This document shows positions 60,962-64,000 of a stretch of 64,000 nucleotides of DNA, piece by piece. The DNA is from Mammaliicoccus sp. Dog046. GTDB taxonomy: Bacteria; Bacillota; Bacilli; Staphylococcales; Staphylococcaceae. The translations under genes and the position numbers were made by a program. The stretch spans positions 2,224,499 to 2,288,498 of the forward strand of contig NZ_CP120131.1 in NCBI RefSeq assembly GCF_034039665.1. Direction: 5' to 3'. The notes below the pieces were generated by a model. The model saw only the letters and a program-made list of their open reading frames with translations, did not search any database and was not told where the DNA came from. The stretch's first letter is position 1. Each line of letters starts with the position of its first letter.

Positions 60962-61552
60962 TTAATCGTGTTTCATCATTATATACGAAGTTATTTTTTT
61001 GATTTTGGAATCCTTTTTATGACTAGCAAATTCATACATTTCAGCAAAATGCATCGGCTTACCTGAACGATCAATCATCGTGCCATGTATAGATGCTTCT
61101 TTACCATGTGATAATATTGATTTTATTTCTAAACTTTTTACCATTTCTGTATATGCTTGCAGCTGTTTGATAAACGCATCTTTACCAGTTAATTCAAATT
61201 CACCAGGCACTTCCCAAATTAAATCATCTGTTAGCCAAGATTCTACTGCTTTTATATCTCCTGCCGTGGATCCAACGACGATATCTCTAACAATTCTTCT
61301 CTTTGGTGCATTGTCACAATTTAAATCTCCACGTACAACAAATTTCAAATGACTTAAATCTTCATCAAGTTTATTAAAATTCAAACCCTTTTCCTGTAAC
61401 GCCTCGTTCAAAATTCTAATCGCCTTTGGTCCTACACCGTGCAAATTTGATAAATTCTGCTCATCAAATTGTGCTACTTCCTCTAATGTTGAAACATTAA
61501 TTTCATTTAATGCGCGTGTTGCTGGTTGACCTATTTTAGGTAAGTTTGTCAT
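60962..61552 (-). CDS. Fusion of a helix-hairpin-helix domain and an NTF2/SnoaL-like domain
   Basis: 196 aa. Residues about 1-58 form two helix-hairpin-helix motifs (LPKIGQPATRALNEINV and LSNLHGVGPKAIRILNEAL) resembling those of DNA-binding or RNA-polymerase alpha-tail-like domains; residues about 80-195 resemble SnoaL/NTF2-like small-molecule domains (VRDIVVGSTAGDIKAVESWL, HFAEMYEF). The HhH part suggests nucleic-acid or protein binding, the NTF2 part a ligand pocket or catalysis. ATG 61552 has AAAGGAG nine bases upstream. Function unknown. Confidence 0.78.
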   Translation of the reverse strand: MTNLPKIGQPATRALNEINVSTLEEVAQFDEQNLSNLHGVGPKAIRILNEALQEKGLNFNKLDEDLSHLKFVVRGDLNCDNAPKRRIVRDIVVGSTAGDIKAVESWLTDDLIWEVPGEFELTGKDAFIKQLQAYTEMVKSLEIKSILSHGKEASIHGTMIDRSGKPMHFAEMYEFASHKKDSKIKKITSYIMMKHD

Positions 61553-61671
61553 ATCGTACAACTCCTTTTTTGAAATGGCATTCAGTTCAAATTAATTGTT
61601 TCTGTATTTCCGATTTCTTCTTTAATATACCCTTTCAATCATGCATTCACAACTGATGACACATAAAACAA

Positions 61672-61734
61672 AGGGAGCGGGACAGAAATCTAATTTATTT
61701 AAAAAAGATTTCGTAGTCCCGCCCCTGCAAGGAT
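61672..61734. repeat. Staphylococcal GGGAGCGGGACAGAAATC-type hairpin element
   Basis: Ends gggagcgggac (61672-61682) and gtcccgcccc (61725-61734) pair, with an inner GAAATCTAATTT/AAAGATTTC pairing. Similar elements are scattered in staphylococcal genomes. Together with the next hairpin it takes up the left part of the 61553-62220 gap. Confidence 0.65.
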
Positions 61735-61746
61735 GACTAGATACTA

Positions 61747-61783
61747 AAAGAGGCTGAGACATTATTAATGTCCCAGCCTCTTT
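61747..61783. terminator. GGCTGAGACA-type hairpin downstream of the short peptide gene
   Basis: A 16-bp stem with one mismatch (61747-61762 with 61768-61783), T-rich on both sides. It lies about 60 bases past the 18-residue gene on the minus strand. Confidence 0.85.
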
Positions 61784-61841
61784 GTTTTTGAAGTTAGAAT
61801 ATAAAAATTTAAGAATATGTACCATGTTCATGCGCTTGCAA

Positions 61842-61898
61842 TTAAAGTCCTAATGCAGTGATTAAATCGACAATGGGTTGTAAGATGCCTGTTAACAT
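61842..61898 (-). CDS. 18-residue amphipathic peptide, PSM-like candidate
   Basis: Encodes MLTGILQPIVDLITALGL. AGGAGG lies seven bases before ATG, the strongest kind of staphylococcal ribosome site. The only polar side chains, Thr3, Gln7, Asp11 and Thr14, fall on one helix face (steps of 4, 4 and 3) and all others are hydrophobic, giving a clear amphipathic helix as in phenol-soluble modulins or small membrane-active toxins. A terminator follows. No homologue is recalled; function inferred only from size, helix pattern and organism. Confidence 0.6.
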   Translation of the reverse strand: MLTGILQPIVDLITALGL

Positions 61899-62220
61899 GA
61901 TATCCCCTCCTTAAATTTAAGTTAATTTCATTTTACAACTATTATTTTCAAAAATAAAAAATGCGTTAACTTATGTTACTCAACGTGTTAAATAACATTA
62001 CTTCTGTATTGTATTAAACGATCGTGCTAGCTATGATTAAATTATTTTATGTATTCGCTTACTAGTAGATAATGTCAGAGGTTTCTTCACTTTATAGTCA
62101 AATTCTCCACGTTCATTCAAATGCATATTTGGAAAAATAGTAGTATAATGCTTTTTATATTGTTTTTTCAAATTAAACTGTTACATAAGCGTTTTTGGAA
62201 ATTAAGGAGAGCGAAAAGAA

Positions 62221-63570
62221 ATGGAAGATCACGAATTAAAAAGAAGTATGTCAAATCGGCACATACAGTTGATTGCTATTGGTGGCGCAATTGGTACCGG
62301 TCTTTTTCTGGGCGCAGGTAAAAGTATTTCATTAGCCGGCCCATCAATTTTATTTGTATATATTATTATAGGATTTTTCTTATTTATTATGATGCGTGCA
62401 TTGGGAGAACTGTTACTTTCAAATAGTAACTACAATTCATTCATCGATATTGCCGAACATTATTTAGGCCCATTGTTTGGATTTTTAACAGGTTGGACGT
62501 ATTGGTTCTGTTGGGTAGCAACCGGTATCGCTGATATTACAGCTGTAGCTAAATATATTCAGTTTTGGTATCCTGACGTACCCTCTTATGTATCCGCAAT
62601 TGCAACAGTTGTTCTATTGTTAGGATTAAACTTGATGACTGTTAAATTGTTCGGAGAAATCGAATTTTGGTTTGCACTTATAAAAATTATTGCCATTGTC
62701 TTATTAATTGTCATTGGCTTGTGGCTCATTTTAAACGGCTTTAAATCAAGCACTGGTATACAATCAGGATTCCACAATTTATATTCTCATGGTGGTATGT
62801 TCCCTAACGGTGCAATGGGCTTCTTGTTGGCCTTCCAAATGGCTGTATTCAGCTTTGTTGGAATTGAACTTGTAGGTGTTACTGCACGTGAGACAAAAAG
62901 TCCTGAAAAGAATTTACCTAAAGCTATCAATTCTCTTGGAATACGTATTTTAATCTTTTACGTATTAAGCTTACTCATCATTATGAGTATCACACCTTGG
63001 AATAAGATCGCTCCAGAAGAAAGTCCTTTTGTTAATTTATTTGTACTAGCGGGAATTCCAGCTGCAGCAGGTATTGTTAACTTCGTCGTATTGACGTCTG
63101 CAGCAAGTGCAGCGAATAGTGGATTATTTAGTAATAGTCGTATGGTTTATGGACTTGGACAAACGGGGCATGCACCTAAAGGGTTAAGCAAGGCGAATAA
63201 ACGTGGTGTTCCATACCCAGCATTAATATTCTCTGGCGTTGTATTATTCTTCGCTGCGATATTAAATTACTTCATTCCAGATGATGTATTTACACTCGTA
63301 ACAACATTAGCGACCATCTTCTTTATATTTATTTGGTCAATCATCTTAATTTGTTATATTAAATTTAGAAAAGAAGATGCTCAATTACATGAGAAATCTA
63401 AATTTAAAAATCCATTTGGCGTGATAGGATCATACCTTTCATTAGTATTCTTCGCATTCGTACTTGTTATCTTATTCTTTGCTGAAGATACACGTACCGC
63501 ATTAATATACTCACCATTATGGATCATATTATTATTAGTGGTTTATTATATGAATAAACGTAAAAAATAA
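62221..63570 (+). CDS. cycA: APC-family amino acid permease, CycA-like (D-serine/D-alanine/glycine)
   Basis: 449-aa permease with twelve membrane helices. N-terminal RSMSNRHIQLIAIGGAIGTGLFLGAGKSISLAGPS is the consensus amphipathic region and first helix of the amino acid transporter family, and YWFCWVATGIADITAV near residue 105 is typical of CycA. Imports D-alanine, D-serine and glycine in E. coli and in staphylococci. AAGGAG lies eleven bases before ATG. Ends in a strong terminator. Confidence 0.85.
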   Translation: MEDHELKRSMSNRHIQLIAIGGAIGTGLFLGAGKSISLAGPSILFVYIIIGFFLFIMMRALGELLLSNSNYNSFIDIAEHYLGPLFGFLTGWTYWFCWVATGIADITAVAKYIQFWYPDVPSYVSAIATVVLLLGLNLMTVKLFGEIEFWFALIKIIAIVLLIVIGLWLILNGFKSSTGIQSGFHNLYSHGGMFPNGAMGFLLAFQMAVFSFVGIELVGVTARETKSPEKNLPKAINSLGIRILIFYVLSLLIIMSITPWNKIAPEESPFVNLFVLAGIPAAAGIVNFVVLTSAASAANSGLFSNSRMVYGLGQTGHAPKGLSKANKRGVPYPALIFSGVVLFFAAILNYFIPDDVFTLVTTLATIFFIFIWSIILICYIKFRKEDAQLHEKSKFKNPFGVIGSYLSLVFFAFVLVILFFAEDTRTALIYSPLWIILLLVVYYMNKRKK

Positions 63571-63576
63571 AATATT

Positions 63577-63617
63577 AAAGCATCAAGCCTCAGTTAGTAA
63601 ATGAGGTTTGATGCTTT
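63577..63617 (+). terminator. Terminator of cycA
   Basis: A 16-bp stem (63577-63592 with 63602-63617, one G-T pair) and a T-run. Confidence 0.92.
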
Positions 63618-63670
63618 TTTTGTTATCATGTTTATATATAGAAGATACGAGCAAAAAATTAAGGAGTGAT

Positions 63671-63760
63671 ATGATGTCATTTTCATTACTTTTACCAATA
63701 GTTATTATGTTAGCAATCATTATCATCGGATACGTATTCATTAAATTATTTATGGATTAA
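63671..63760 (+). CDS. 29-residue single-helix membrane peptide
   Basis: Encodes MMSFSLLLPIVIMLAIIIIG, then YVFIKLFMD: one membrane helix with a short charged tail. AAGGAG lies four bases before the first ATG and seven before the second (63674), which may be the real start. It comes after the cycA terminator, so it has its own transcript, and directly before a type A repeat array. No family recognised. Confidence 0.55.
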   Translation: MMSFSLLLPIVIMLAIIIIGYVFIKLFMD

Positions 63761-63774
63761 GTTGGATACTGGGT

Positions 63775-64000
63775 GATTGGGTTGGCTGGGGCGTCTCTTG
63801 GATTAACTTTCGCGTTAACTCACGACTTGGCTCTTTTCTTGGATTAACTTCTGCGTTAACTCACGACTTGGGCCTTTTCTTGGATTAATTCCAGCGTTAA
63901 CTCACGACTTGGCTCTTTTCTTGGATTAACTTCTGCGTTAACTCACGACTTGAGCCTTTTCTTGGATTAATTCAGGAGTTAATCTACGACTTACCCAATC
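63775..64000 (+). repeat. 41-bp tandem repeat array, 4 A units then 1 A/B hybrid, with inverted ends
   Basis: Units at 63795, 63836, 63877, 63918 and 63959. The last has an A left half (cttggattaa) and B right half (gttaatctacgactt). The flanks carry an 8-bp inverted repeat, gattgggt (63775-63782) and acccaatc (63993-64000), and the right one matches the right flank of the 36946 array. The element runs to the edge of the window. Confidence 0.92.

Noticed and set aside
61622-61831. 69-aa minus-strand reading frame between the HhH/NTF2 gene and the short peptide
   Set aside because: It runs through two hairpin elements typical of staphylococcal intergenic regions and has no ribosome site.

Overview
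The window looks like chromosomal DNA of a low-GC member of the Staphylococcaceae, most likely the Staphylococcus sciuri group (Mammaliicoccus). The reasons are capsule-type capABC genes, a SceD/IsaA-type transglycosylase, staphylococcal GGCTGAGACA...TGTCCCAGCC terminators, strong AGGAGG ribosome sites, CcpA cre sites, and a full inositol operon, which most staphylococci lack. The species is not certain. I saw no rRNA, tRNA, prophage, transposase or CRISPR locus.

Layout. 1-8.6 kb (minus strand): the start of a capsule operon (capA, capB, capC running off the edge), pgcA and gtaB for UDP-glucose, a PAP2 phosphatase, a four-repeat membrane protein and a two-component system. 9-20.7 kb: a nine-gene operon iolA-B-C-D-(dehydrogenase)-E-(Na+ symporter)-G-J with divergent iolR, enough to take myo-inositol to DHAP and acetyl-CoA. 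21.5-24 kb: panC/panB and a divergent ketopantoate reductase. 24.5-27.3 kb: an OpuA-type glycine betaine ABC importer. 27.9-36.7 kb: a short SceD protein, a YwnB/YwnA-like pair, a CAAX protease, a TarM/TagE-like glycosyltransferase, a two-component system with DoxX and DM13 proteins, and an old yellow enzyme. 38-60.4 kb: five PTS systems (fructose-type plus aldolase, ascorbate-type, beta-glucoside, maltose/alpha-glucoside, N-acetylglucosamine) with PRD, LicT, DeoR and RpiR regulators, interrupted by a Des-type lipid desaturase and an M42 peptidase. 60.5-63.8 kb: a PhnA-family protein, a HhH/NTF2-like fusion, a CycA-type permease and tiny peptide genes.

The striking part is between the genes. 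Nine gene-free intervals carry tandem arrays. Five hold a 41-bp unit in two subtypes (A then B, always in that order). Two hold an unrelated unit that is also exactly 41 bp (C). Two hold a 131-bp unit made of paired hairpins (D). Arrays of up to 22 units keep phase without a single indel. All arrays, and two copies of a 70-bp dispersed element, have the same orientation on this strand whatever the direction of the neighbouring genes. Several A/B arrays have G/T-rich left and C/A-rich right flanks, in one case with matching inverted ends. I know of no described system that fits, and it is my main candidate for something new.

Short genes found by reading for ribosome sites include an 18-residue amphipathic PSM-like peptide (61842-61898), a 25-residue peptide coupled to a 56-residue membrane protein (58355-58604) and a 29-residue membrane peptide (63671-63760). 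Regulatory sites include a LicT antiterminator/terminator with two cre sites over a consensus promoter, a hairpin at the very start of the desaturase mRNA, and direct repeats that look like an OmpR-type operator.
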